From NCBI GenBank assembly GCA_024239075.1, contig JANBVI010000079.1:118962-182961 (forward strand): DNA of 64,000 nt, given 5' to 3'. The DNA comes from Fischerella sp. CENA71. GTDB taxonomy: Bacteria; Cyanobacteriota; Cyanobacteriia; Cyanobacteriales; Nostocaceae. A program made the translations under genes and the position numbers. The stretch's first letter is position 1, and the number at the start of each line of letters is the position of its first letter. Positions 54,534-63,609 of this stretch are shown piece after piece. The notes under the pieces were generated by a model. That model was not told the DNA's origin. It worked only from the letters and a program-made list of their open reading frames with translations, and made no database searches.

Positions 54534-54634
54534 AAACTCACCATTTTTTCTAAAGCAAACGCGGAGTGTGAAAATATCTGTTTGAGGTCATCTTCTTGAA
54601 CCTCTTCAGAGATACTACCGACATAGATTGACAT
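54521..54634 (-). pseudogene. Truncated RRM RNA-binding protein start
   Basis: Minus-strand ORF of 37 residues from ATG 54634, with GGAG six bases upstream. It reads MSIYVGSISEEVQEDDLKQI, the typical N-terminus of cyanobacterial glycine-rich RRM proteins (Rbp), and then leaves the family after KQIF. The rest of the RRM (RNP-1 and the glycine-rich tail) is missing. A -1 shift at ATATTTTC would join it to the downstream 62-residue frame, whose sequence is also not RRM-like. I read it as a relic or a chimera. Confidence 0.6.
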
Positions 54635-54899
54635 AAGAATCTCCAACATCTAATTGGGTGTAGAGATTTAGATTCGGAGAGGTGCTAATTGTGGTCAATC
54701 ACATAGCCGAACATAATTCTCGATGCTTTAACCCTAACATAGAATATTGATTTACGCTTATGAGATTCTACATTCAGCCTTTTACCTATTTCACTAACAG
54801 ACGAATGTAGCTCTCATTTATCCTATGCTATGGGCTGGCATTTCTTGATAACAGCCAAGAAAGAAAAGAACACAGATAAATAGCGCCATTTTAACGATT

Positions 54900-56096
54900 T
54901 TATCTTAGTAAAGCCTTAACCATATCTGTCTCTTCCCACGGCACATTTCCTAAATCCGTCCTACCAACATGACCATAGACGGCTAGTTTGCGATAAAATC
55001 CGCCTTTGGCGATCGCACTCAACAACCGTAAATTAAATTTCTTGATAATTCCCGCCAATCGAAAATCAAAATTCTTTTCCAGAAGTACCGTAATTTCTTC
55101 ATCAGAAATCTTACCTGTACCAAAAGTTTCTACCTGAATGCTAACAGGTCTAGCCAATCCCATTGAATAAGTCAGCTGCACTTCACATTCTTCAGCCAGA
55201 CCTGCTGCAACAACATTTTTCGCTGCATAACGTGCTGCATAAGCACCAACTCTATCTATCCGGGTGGGATCTTTACCACTTAAAGCAGCACCACTGTGGC
55301 GAGAATATTCTCCGTAGGTATCAATCGCATTCTTTCTTCCAGTTAACCCCGAATGTACAGATGGGCCACCAATAGCAAAAGGTTGATCAAAGTCAATAAA
55401 GATTCTCGTCTTTTGATCAGGCTGAAATTGGGCTTTTGCAAAGACATGATCAATAATCATCTCTTTAACTTCTTGCTGGAGTGTCTTCTCATCAGCAATA
55501 TTTGAACTAGACTTTTTACTAGCCAGAATAGAGATACTGTGGATTCTATAGGGTTTGCGATCGCGATATTCAATCCCGACTTGAGTTTTACCATCCGGTG
55601 CAATATAAGGAAGTATTTTCTCGTGTCGTACAGTAGTTAATCGCCTAGCTAATTGGTGCGCCAACCATATCGGAAGTGGGATCAAAGCAGGAGTTTGATT
55701 ACAAGCAAAACCAAATACTGTCACCTGATCCGTAGCTGGAATCAACTCAATTTCATCATCTGATAATTTCTTCGCATCCCAATAACGGTAGTTGTTAGAC
55801 TGCAATTCCTTAACACTAGTGATAATACTGCAAGTTTTCGCATTAAAGTCAGGTTCATCATAACCAACTTGCTCAATTACCTTTCTAGCAATTTTCGTAA
55901 AATCTACAACTGCATCCGATTCAAATCTCGCAGCAATAAATACCAGCGCCGTTGCTACCGCACATTCTGCAATTACATGAGAATAAGGATCTTTTTGCAG
56001 GAACTTATCAACAATTGCATCACTGATTTGATCGCAAAGTTTATCCGGATGTCCCTCCGTGACAGATTCTGAACTAAACATAAAGTCTTTTTTCAT
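54900..56096 (-). CDS. metK: Divergent S-adenosylmethionine synthetase
   Basis: 398 residues, clearly MetK: SSESVTEGHPDKLCDQISDAI at the N-terminus, then SGKDPTRIDRVGAYAARYAAKNVVAAGLAEECEVQLTY. Several normally invariant spots are altered. The G-G/A-GDQG-type motif is PATDQVTVFGFACNQT (120-134). GGPxGDxGLTGRK is GGPSVHSGLTGRK (243-255), losing the Gly-Asp pair. The DTYGG segment is DTYGEYSRH and GGGAFSGKDP is SGAALSGKDP. It may still synthesise SAM or a variant, or have a dedicated role. It is likely a second paralogue beside a standard metK elsewhere; no biosynthetic cluster is adjacent. Confidence 0.88.
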   Translation of the reverse strand: MKKDFMFSSESVTEGHPDKLCDQISDAIVDKFLQKDPYSHVIAECAVATALVFIAARFESDAVVDFTKIARKVIEQVGYDEPDFNAKTCSIITSVKELQSNNYRYWDAKKLSDDEIELIPATDQVTVFGFACNQTPALIPLPIWLAHQLARRLTTVRHEKILPYIAPDGKTQVGIEYRDRKPYRIHSISILASKKSSSNIADEKTLQQEVKEMIIDHVFAKAQFQPDQKTRIFIDFDQPFAIGGPSVHSGLTGRKNAIDTYGEYSRHSGAALSGKDPTRIDRVGAYAARYAAKNVVAAGLAEECEVQLTYSMGLARPVSIQVETFGTGKISDEEITVLLEKNFDFRLAGIIKKFNLRLLSAIAKGGFYRKLAVYGHVGRTDLGNVPWEETDMVKALLR

Positions 56097-56136
56097 ATTT
56101 TTTCATATATTTAATTTTGTTCTTAATTCACAACCA

Positions 56137-56184
56137 AAACTCTGCGTTCCTCTGCGCTTCCCTTTGCGTCCCTCTGCGTTTCAA
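56137..56184. repeat. Repeat with CTCTGCGTTCCTCTGCG units
   Basis: Direct near-repeats CTCTGCGTT(CC) and CCTTTGCGTCCCTCTGCGTTTC. The reverse complement (AACGCAGAGGAACGC) recurs at 39686-39727 and 59739-59779, giving a dispersed family. Confidence 0.65.
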
Positions 56185-56288
56185 ATTAATCATAAATTCT
56201 GACGCCAAACCAGACTCAAGGAATTAACCTTAAAAGTAAAGGTACGGTCATGCCGTACCTCTACTAAATCACTTGTTGATTATCCGAA

Positions 56289-59200
56289 TTAAGAGACAAC
56301 AACAGCAATAGTTTGTAACTCAACTTCTTGTTGTTCTGCTGCTTCCAGTTGCCGAGTCACAGTAGAGTCATCTTTACTACCAGAAAGCAGACGAGGGGAG
56401 TTGTGATCTCCTCGCAAATATCTAGTCGCTATTTCCTTTCTACCCTCATTAAACAGGAATGGTAATACAGCACTACTACCGATCACCGCAGTATCAACAA
56501 GGTTGATCGGCGAGATTTGCAGCAGACCTTTCAGTCCAGGTGCGATCGCAGCTACAATCTGGAGAGCTAAAGAGCCACCTATCGCTATATTTAAGTATTT
56601 GTTCGGCGGCAATTTTTCCTTGCTGAAGATTGTATGAGTCTGGGAACGACAGGTAAAGGTATGCAACAGTTGAGCCATTGTCAAACTCATGAACCCGATG
56701 GTGCTGGCTTGCGGGCCGAAACCATAACGGCTGATTCCATACCAGTAGGCTGCTAAGGTGCTAGCAGACAATGCTGCTGATTCCAGTAGGATTCTACCAA
56801 AGTCTGAATTTTTAATGATTGGTTCGTTGGGATCGCGGGGTGGTGTGAGCAACACATCCGGTTCCGGTGCTTCCATTGCCAAAGCGAGAGCTGGGAAGAT
56901 GTCTGATACCAAGTTCACCCATAATAGTTGTATAGCTGTCAGGGGATGACCAATACCAGCTGTGGTTGCTGCTAACATTACCATGATTTCGCTAGCGTTG
57001 GTGGACAGCAGGTAATGGACAGATTTGCGGATGTTGTTGTAGATTGTCCGTCCGTGGCTGACAGCAATAATCATGGTTTCCAGATTATCGTCTTCCAGGA
57101 TGACATCTGCAACTTCACGGGCAACATCTGTACCAGTATGTCCCATAGCAATCCCAACATCAGCAGCTTTCAACGCTGGAGCGTCGTTAATACCATCGCC
57201 TGTCATTGCCACTACTTTGCCACTACTCTGCAATGCTTGCACAACTTGCAATTTGTTGGCAGGGCTGATTCTGGCAAAAACATGGACGCGGTGCAAGAGT
57301 CCTTTCATTACCTCTGGTTCGAGGTTGTTCAGGTGGGTCGAATCGAGAATTTGCAGTTGTTCACCTTTGCTCAGATTCAGTTCTTTACCAATCGCGTAAG
57401 CTGTTGGGCTTTGATCGCCAGTAATCATCACTGTATCGATCCCCGCTTGATGGAAATCTCCCATCAATCCTTGGACGCCATTTCTGATGGGATCGATCAT
57501 ACCGACCAATCCCAACCAGATTAAGTCGTGAGTATGGATCTTTTCGGTTTCATCAAGTTGATAAGCAACTCCCAATACCCGCAGCGCCTTACCAGCCATA
57601 TCATCGTTGTCGTTTTCAATGGCTTGTCTGTCTGCTTCGGTGAGGGGAACTTTTTCGCCGTTCTTGATTTGCCAACTGCACAAACTCAAAACTTCCGACG
57701 GACTACCTTTAACGGCGATTAGCTTTTGCTGTTCGTCTGGGGTGGCGTGCAGTGTCGCCATGTAATTGCGTTCTTGGGAACGGTGATTGATCTTCAGTCG
57801 CGGATAATTGGCTCGCAGACTGGGGACATCCACTCCTCCTTTAATCGCAACATCGATCAGAGCATTTTCAGTCGCAGAACCTCTGACGGTGTACTCATCG
57901 CCTTCTTTTTCAACTTCGCTTTCGTTGCACAGCGTTAGGACATGAATCAACTTTAAGAGCTGTTCGTTTTCATAGGGATTAACCGCTTCGTTGCCTAAAA
58001 GCAATTGGTCAGCAGATGCTTGGATACATTTGTTATCTGTACATAGTTCTACAACTGTCATCCGGTTAGCAGTAATCGTTCCAGTTTTATCCATACAGAT
58101 TGTCTGCACGGAACCAAGAGTTTCTACCGCATCCAAACGCCGAATGAGGACGTTGTGTTTCCTCATGTTCGCGATCCCCAAAGCCAGAGTTGTAGTTGCT
58201 ACTGTGGGTAAACCTTCGGGAACTGCTGCGACTGCTAGAGAAATTGATGACTTGAGCATTTGCAGCAAACTATTACCACGCAGGATGCCGATACCAAAGA
58301 ATAAGGCACAAACAGCGCCCGATACCATCACTAGTTGGCTCCCGGCTCGGTCTAGCTGTTTCTCCATCGGCGTTTCGGGCAATGTGGCCTCACTGACCAT
58401 CATTTGGATATTGCCCATCTCTGTGTATTTACCTGTGGCAACTACTACCGCTGTTCCTTGTCCACCAGTAACTAGCGTTCCCATGTAAACCATGTTGGTG
58501 CGATCGCCCAAGGCAATATTTTTACCAACTAGAGTCTGAGCCGATTTAGTCACGGGCATACTCTCACCAGTCAGTGCCGACTCATCTATACTGAGGCGAC
58601 GTGCTTCTAAGAGTCTGGCATCTGCTGGTACATAACTACCGGGTTTGAGAATCAGAATATCCCCGATGACGATTTCTTGAGCGCTAATTTCTAGAATGTT
58701 GCGATCGCGAAGTACAAAGGCTGTGGGATTAACTAGATTCTTCAGGGAGCGAATCACCTTTTCGGAATTGCTTTCTGTGGCATAACCAATGGCAGCATTG
58801 ATCACGACAACCCCCATAATTACCACAGCATCAACCAGTCCCCCGGTAGCAACTGAAACACCAGCCGCTACAGCTAAAAGTCCTACGGGTAACGATTTAA
58901 ACTGGTCAATAAACATACTTAACCCGGAGCGGGGATCGGCTTCCGGTAAAGCATTGGGCCCGTATTTTTTCAGCTTTTTCTGTGCTTTCTTGGTTGTTAA
59001 TCCTGATTCTTGGGAAGTTTTTAACTCCGTAATGATTGCATCAGTTTCTTTCAGATGCCAAGTAGCTATTTCTTGTTGATGAGTATTAGCTGTCAGCTGA
59101 TTGGATTTTTTGTTGCTTGCAGGTAATTTTTTCGCCTTTTTCTGAAATCGGTTGATTTTTTTTGTTGCCCCGACTATGGAGTGCTGACTTTGTTTAGCAT

Positions 59201-59468
59201 ACTCTATAACCAGGCGTTCAATCTGTGCAGCAAGCGCTAAAACACTATGTTCTGGTTGGTAGAGTACCAGAACATTACCACTAGAGGGATTGGCACTTAC
59301 TTTTGTAATGCCCTGCACCTCTGACAACTTCAACTCTAGGTATTTCTTGAAAGCTTCTGAGCCTTGCAAGCCATTGATCTTATACCTAGCCCTCCCCTTC
59401 ACAGCAGTATGCAATGCACGCACAAAAGCATCCCGACTGCGACGGGAGATGTTGCAGTGATTGTTCAT
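56289..59468 (-). CDS. P-type cation-transporting ATPase
   Basis: 1059 residues, P2-like (Ca2+ or similar) ATPase. TGES at 300-303, PEGLP at 417-421, phosphorylation motif DKTGT at 460-464 and MTGDGINDAPALKAADVGIAMG are all present, so the pump is intact. The residues around PEGLP and the C-terminal transmembrane block match the Ca2+/Mn2+-type group. The first ~130 residues form an HMA-like ferredoxin fold (YKINGLQGSEAFKKYLELKLSEVQGITKVSANPSSGNVLV) that lacks the usual CxxC metal site, so it is probably regulatory. The ion is unknown. Confidence 0.88.
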   Translation of the reverse strand: MNNHCNISRRSRDAFVRALHTAVKGRARYKINGLQGSEAFKKYLELKLSEVQGITKVSANPSSGNVLVLYQPEHSVLALAAQIERLVIEYAKQSQHSIVGATKKINRFQKKAKKLPASNKKSNQLTANTHQQEIATWHLKETDAIITELKTSQESGLTTKKAQKKLKKYGPNALPEADPRSGLSMFIDQFKSLPVGLLAVAAGVSVATGGLVDAVVIMGVVVINAAIGYATESNSEKVIRSLKNLVNPTAFVLRDRNILEISAQEIVIGDILILKPGSYVPADARLLEARRLSIDESALTGESMPVTKSAQTLVGKNIALGDRTNMVYMGTLVTGGQGTAVVVATGKYTEMGNIQMMVSEATLPETPMEKQLDRAGSQLVMVSGAVCALFFGIGILRGNSLLQMLKSSISLAVAAVPEGLPTVATTTLALGIANMRKHNVLIRRLDAVETLGSVQTICMDKTGTITANRMTVVELCTDNKCIQASADQLLLGNEAVNPYENEQLLKLIHVLTLCNESEVEKEGDEYTVRGSATENALIDVAIKGGVDVPSLRANYPRLKINHRSQERNYMATLHATPDEQQKLIAVKGSPSEVLSLCSWQIKNGEKVPLTEADRQAIENDNDDMAGKALRVLGVAYQLDETEKIHTHDLIWLGLVGMIDPIRNGVQGLMGDFHQAGIDTVMITGDQSPTAYAIGKELNLSKGEQLQILDSTHLNNLEPEVMKGLLHRVHVFARISPANKLQVVQALQSSGKVVAMTGDGINDAPALKAADVGIAMGHTGTDVAREVADVILEDDNLETMIIAVSHGRTIYNNIRKSVHYLLSTNASEIMVMLAATTAGIGHPLTAIQLLWVNLVSDIFPALALAMEAPEPDVLLTPPRDPNEPIIKNSDFGRILLESAALSASTLAAYWYGISRYGFGPQASTIGFMSLTMAQLLHTFTCRSQTHTIFSKEKLPPNKYLNIAIGGSLALQIVAAIAPGLKGLLQISPINLVDTAVIGSSAVLPFLFNEGRKEIATRYLRGDHNSPRLLSGSKDDSTVTRQLEAAEQQEVELQTIAVVVS

Positions 59469-59788
59469 TTCTTCATTCAGTTGTGAGAAAAACTATTTCA
59501 CTTAGAATTTTCTATTGTAGTTTTTATTCTAGTCTTAACTTAGTTTTAATGCAAAAATTTTAACTAACTTTATTGATTCTGAAACTCAATAAAGCTAGAA
59601 AGTGCTATATTGCGATATTTATTTTGTAAATAAAGATTAATCTCAACTAATCCTCTGTGCCTGGTTGGAAATATGGATCATTTATATGCTGGGATTTTTG
59701 TGTTTTGGTACACAATTTTCCGAAAATAAATGTTTTTAAACGCAGAGGAACGCTGAGGAGTCGCTGAGTAACGCGGAGTGTTTGTGAA
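59469..59788. other. Intergenic gap with a dispersed repeat
   Basis: 320 bp. AAACGCAGAGGAACGCTGAG and CGCTGAGTAACGCGGAG lie near 59739-59779, part of the family also at 39686 and 56137. The open frame 59647-59850 on the minus strand is not supported. Confidence 0.5.
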
Positions 59789-60598
59789 TTAATTTGTTGT
59801 CTTTGGTTGTTGAAATTTGTAGATGTCTTTAATGGTTTGTACCCAACCATCGGCTAATGATTCCCAGATGCGATCGCCTTTTGCTTTTGTTGCTGTGCTT
59901 GGATCTCCGATAACGCCACTTTGGGATAAGTCTTGTGTTGCCCAAGCAAATGGTAGCTTTCCTTCCATGCTCAAAACGCTATCTTTAGGTAGATTTTGCG
60001 GATACTCAGTAACTGCGTTTGCCATTTTTACTTGTTCGGGTAAAATTGCTAACATTAAAGAAGTTTCTGCATCTCCGGCGTGAATCCCTAATTCTAGTTC
60101 TTTGGGTGTGAGTAATTCTTTGGCTATATTTGGTACTCGCCAAGTAAATAAAGGAAAGATACAAAAGTCATCATATTTTACATGTAAATCCCTGGCGACT
60201 AGTTCTAGAATTTGCGGTTGTCCACCATGAGAATTCATAAATACTAATTTCCGAAAACCTGCTCGATAAATACTTTCGCCAATTTCCATTAGTAAAGAAA
60301 TTAATGTTTGGGAACTTAGGGTAATAGTACCGGAGAAATGCCAATGTTCGTTTGATTTTCCATAATAAATATTAGGTAAGGCGTAGGCTGGAATTTCGGC
60401 ATCTAACTTAGATAATGCTTTGCCTAAAACGGCTATACTAATTGCAGAATCAACAATTAATGGTAAGTGCAAACCATGTTGTTCAATTGCACCAATGGGT
60501 TGAATGATGACAACATTTTGTTTGTTTGGCATGTTTTCAATTTCTTGCCAAGTCAGATAGGGAAAAAATCTGGATGGGGGAATGAAAGAATGTAACAT
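59789..60598 (-). CDS. Creatininase family protein
   Basis: 269 residues. The creatininase signature is clear: VVIIQPIGAIEQHGLHLPLIVD with the metal-binding Glu-Gln-His, then NIYYGKSNEHWHFSGTI, FMNSHGGQPQILE and GIHAGDAETSLMLAI. The metal ligands (Glu, His, Asp, His, Glu) all have candidates. Family members hydrolyse creatinine, mycofactocin precursor peptides or formylated pyrimidine intermediates, and the substrate is unclear here. No signal peptide; cytosolic. Start ATG 60598. Confidence 0.88.
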   Translation of the reverse strand: MLHSFIPPSRFFPYLTWQEIENMPNKQNVVIIQPIGAIEQHGLHLPLIVDSAISIAVLGKALSKLDAEIPAYALPNIYYGKSNEHWHFSGTITLSSQTLISLLMEIGESIYRAGFRKLVFMNSHGGQPQILELVARDLHVKYDDFCIFPLFTWRVPNIAKELLTPKELELGIHAGDAETSLMLAILPEQVKMANAVTEYPQNLPKDSVLSMEGKLPFAWATQDLSQSGVIGDPSTATKAKGDRIWESLADGWVQTIKDIYKFQQPKTTN

Positions 60599-60812
60599 AA
60601 ATTGGTCATTGGTTATTTGTCATTGGTAGAGACGCGCTATGGCACGTCTCTAAAAAGGATTATGGGCTGAAGTGAACCGTATTTAATTATCCACTGTTGT
60701 AGGGAAACGTTATTTCCATTAGTCTCAGGAAAGTTTCTACCTTCAGATACTCATCATTCACGGGTAAAAATTTGTTAAATCGAAGAGATGATGACATAAA
60801 TCAAAAAATTAT
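60599..60812. repeat. Gap holding palindrome fragments upstream of the creatininase gene
   Basis: Includes a TAGAGACGCGCTATGGCACGTCTCTA palindrome (60628-60653; shortened here as TAGAGACG...CGTCTCTA), and a GTGAACCGTATTTAA segment related to the ends of the element at 45137. Heptamer-like GGTCATTGGTTATTTGTCATTGG lies next to the start. Confidence 0.5.
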
Positions 60813-60962
60813 TAGACCTCTTGCATAAATCCTCAAAACCCCGTTCTAGGTTAATGTTGCTTAGTGTCTTGGTCTCACCAAGATACTAAGACACTGAGAA
60901 GACTTGTTTTTTTGGGTTACACCTTAAATGGAGGTGTTTTAAATATTCATGCAAGAGGTCTA
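60813..60962. mobile_element. 150-bp MITE-like element with TA flanks
   Basis: The ends are GACCTCTTGCAT (60815-60826) and ATGCAAGAGGTC (60949-60960), perfect inverted repeats, each flanked by TA (60813-60814 and 60961-60962). TA duplication is the habit of Tc1/mariner-IS630 transposases. No coding frame. Inside is another hairpin (CTTAGTGTCTTGG ... CCAAGATACTAAGACAC). Just before uvsE (start 61003). Confidence 0.6.
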
Positions 60963-60970
60963 TTAGTCAA

Positions 60971-61000
60971 TCCAAAATCCAAAATCCAAAATCCAAAATC
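60971..61000. repeat. Heptamer repeat TCCAAAA x4
   Basis: Four units of CCAAAAT directly before the uvsE start. Same class as 32887-32934. Confidence 0.85.
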
Positions 61001-61002
61001 GA

Positions 61003-61956
61003 ATGACCCCAGTTGAGTTAGACAATTTCCAAGTTGTACAGCCCAAACCTAAAGATACCCCGCCGTATTTAGGATTGGTTTGCATCACCTTTTCTAAACA
61101 GGTGCGCTTTCGGACGATTACGCGCACTCGGTATTTACAACTAAGTGAGGAACAACGCGTTAGTACCCTCAAAGAATTATATCGAGATAACTTACAGCGT
61201 CTGGATGGGGCATTAACTTTTTGTCAACAGTATAATATTCGACTTTATCGCATGTCTTCTGGTTTATTCCCGTTGAGTGATTGGGAGGATGAAGTCGGAG
61301 CTGGTGTACTTGAAGAAATGAGTGGTGATTTAAGTAAAATTGGACAACGGGCAAATCAACTGGGGATCAGAATGGTGCTGCACCCTGATCAATATGTGGT
61401 GTTAAGTTCTGATTCGCCGCAAGTAGTGACAACAAGTATTAAAATTTTAGAACGACATGCTAGAACACTAGATTTGTTGGGCTTACCTCGTTCTTCTTGG
61501 TCGTTGATGAATATTCACGGTGGGAAATCTCAACGAGTCGAACAGTTAGTAGAAGTAATTTCCCTGCTACCAGAAAATATCAAAAGTCGCTTGACTTTGG
61601 AAAATGATGAGTATGCTTATAGTGCTAGCGAAATTTTAGAGGTTTGCCAACGTGCTGGTGTGCCATTGGTATTCGATGCTCATCATCATATCTGTCACGA
61701 GAATTTAGATAGTTATGATCATCCCAGTGTGACAGAAATGTTTTATGCTGCTCAACAAACTTGGACTAACCCTGAGTGGCAATTAGTTCATATTTCTAAT
61801 GGTGAAGAAGCTTTTAATGACAGAAAGCATAGTGATTTAATTACTGCTATGCCGAGTGTTTATCACCAAGCACCTTGGATTGAAGTAGAAGCGAAGCACA
61901 AAGAAGAAGCGATCGCCTATTTGCGTTCTTGGTGGCTGTTGGAGAATAATTTTTAA
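61003..61956 (+). CDS. uvsE: UV DNA damage endonuclease UvsE
   Basis: 317 residues, TIM-barrel UV-damage endonuclease that nicks DNA 5' of cyclobutane dimers and 6-4 photoproducts. Diagnostic points: LGLVCITFSKQVRFRTITRT at the N-terminus, FCQQYNIRLYRMSSGLFPLSD, MVLHPDQYVVLSS with the metal-binding His, NIHGGKSQRVEQL, LENDEYAYS, and DAHHHICHEN with metal ligands. All catalytic segments are in place. The start ATG 61003 is preceded by CAAAATCG heptamer units, with no clear Shine-Dalgarno. Hsp70-like protein follows 54 bp downstream on the same strand. Confidence 0.92.
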   Translation: MTPVELDNFQVVQPKPKDTPPYLGLVCITFSKQVRFRTITRTRYLQLSEEQRVSTLKELYRDNLQRLDGALTFCQQYNIRLYRMSSGLFPLSDWEDEVGAGVLEEMSGDLSKIGQRANQLGIRMVLHPDQYVVLSSDSPQVVTTSIKILERHARTLDLLGLPRSSWSLMNIHGGKSQRVEQLVEVISLLPENIKSRLTLENDEYAYSASEILEVCQRAGVPLVFDAHHHICHENLDSYDHPSVTEMFYAAQQTWTNPEWQLVHISNGEEAFNDRKHSDLITAMPSVYHQAPWIEVEAKHKEEAIAYLRSWWLLENNF

Positions 61957-62010
61957 TAAAAGAGAAGTAGCTATTTGCGTCTTGGCAACAAAAGCGCAAA
62001 ATTACTAGAT

Positions 62011-63609
62011 ATGGCGATCGCAATCGATTTTGGTACAAGCAACACAGTTATCACTCGTTGGAATCCTGTTACCCAAGAGTCAGAAACTCTTAATCTACCT
62101 GGTTTATCAGTTCAACAAAGTCTGAATCCGCCACTCATCCCCAGTTTACTTTATGTGGAAGATGCTGCGAAAGGGCAAGTTTTGGTCGGGCAACAAGTGC
62201 GCGATCGCGGTTTAGACTTGAAAAATGACCCCCGCTTTTTCCGTACTTTCAAACGCGGTATCGGTACAGATATCCAAGGTTTCTTACCGGAATTAGATGG
62301 ACAAATAGTTACTTTTGAACAAGTGGGACAATGGTTCCTCAACCAGGTGATTACCCAATTAGAACCGATGCAAGGGGGATTAGAATCACTGGTATTAACC
62401 GTACCTGTAGATAGTTTTGAAGCTTATCGTTACTGGTTGGGCAAAGTTTGTCAAGCACTACCAGTAGAACAGGTGCGGATGCTCGATGAACCAACAGCCG
62501 CCGCTTTAGGTTATGGTATGGCAGACCAAGAAATTCTCTTGGTAATTGACTTTGGTGGTGGTACGTTAGATTTATCCTTGGTGCAGTTGAATCAAAATAC
62601 CAAAGTCGCGAATAAGCCGATTGGGTTTTTACTCAAGTTTGGCAATAAATCTTTAGCAGAAGACTCCAAACAAAAGGTGAAAACCGCTCGTGTCTTGGCG
62701 AAAGCTGGACAAAATTTAGGTGGTTCGGATTTAGACAATTGGATAGTTGATCATTTTGCCACAACTCAAGGTTTATCAGTCAGTCCTTTGACAATGCGAC
62801 TGGCGGAAAAGGTAAAAATTCAACTCTCAACTCAAACCCAAGCAAGTGAAGTTTATTTCAACGATGAAACCTTTGAAAGTTATGAGTTGGAATTAAATCG
62901 GGATACGTTGGAAGGTATCCTCAGAGAACATTCGTTTTTTGAACGACTTGATGAATCGATGACTCACCTACTACAACAAGCACGACGCCAAGGTATTGAA
63001 GTCGGGGATATTAACGCTGTGCTGTTAGTTGGTGGAACAGTACAAATACCAGCAGTACAGACATGGGTGAAGCAATATTTTGCACCAGACAAAATTCGGT
63101 GCGATCGCCCGTTTGAAGCTATTGCTCAAGGTGCTTTGCAAATCACTCAAGGCGTCGAAATCAAAGACTTTCTTTACCACAGTTACGGTATTCGTTACTG
63201 GGATCGGCGTAATAATAAACACAGTTGGCATCCAATTATTAAAGAGGGACAACCTTATCCGATGACTCAACCAGTACAGCTAGTTTTGGGTGCTTCTGTA
63301 GAGAATCAGCCTAGCATTGAGTTAATCATGGGCGAACTGGGGACAGACACAGGTGCAACAGAAGTTTATTTTGATGGCGATCGCATGATTACCCATCGTC
63401 TTGATAGTGGTGTGACGACTGTCAAACCCCTCAATGATCGAGATGGGGCGAGGACAATTGCGAATCTGACACCACTAGGATTTCCCGGAAGCGATCGCAT
63501 TAAAATCCTATTTTTAGTTGATGAACAACGATTTTTACGAATCACCGTTGAGGATTTACTCACAAATGAAACTCTGTTGGAAAATCAACTCGTAGCACAA
63601 TTGAGTTAG
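62011..63609 (+). CDS. Hsp70-like protein
   Basis: 532 residues from ATG 62011 (MAIAIDFGTSNTVITRWN); the open frame reaches TTG 61975 but ATG is preferred. The actin/Hsp70 ATPase is clear: phosphate 1 IAIDFGTSNT, connect 1 DEPTAAALGYGM, phosphate 2 LLVIDFGGGTLDLSL, adenosine-site VLLVGGTVQIP. The C-terminal third (from about residue 400) differs from DnaK and lacks the EEVD-like tail, so this is one of the cyanobacterial Hsp70-family variants with unknown clients. It lies 54 bp after uvsE and could share a transcript with it. Confidence 0.85.
   Translation: MAIAIDFGTSNTVITRWNPVTQESETLNLPGLSVQQSLNPPLIPSLLYVEDAAKGQVLVGQQVRDRGLDLKNDPRFFRTFKRGIGTDIQGFLPELDGQIVTFEQVGQWFLNQVITQLEPMQGGLESLVLTVPVDSFEAYRYWLGKVCQALPVEQVRMLDEPTAAALGYGMADQEILLVIDFGGGTLDLSLVQLNQNTKVANKPIGFLLKFGNKSLAEDSKQKVKTARVLAKAGQNLGGSDLDNWIVDHFATTQGLSVSPLTMRLAEKVKIQLSTQTQASEVYFNDETFESYELELNRDTLEGILREHSFFERLDESMTHLLQQARRQGIEVGDINAVLLVGGTVQIPAVQTWVKQYFAPDKIRCDRPFEAIAQGALQITQGVEIKDFLYHSYGIRYWDRRNNKHSWHPIIKEGQPYPMTQPVQLVLGASVENQPSIELIMGELGTDTGATEVYFDGDRMITHRLDSGVTTVKPLNDRDGARTIANLTPLGFPGSDRIKILFLVDEQRFLRITVEDLLTNETLLENQLVAQLS

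Noticed and set aside
56758-59079. Several plus-strand ORFs of 60-170 codons opposite the P-type ATPase
   Set aside because: All are antisense shadows of a strongly supported pump gene.
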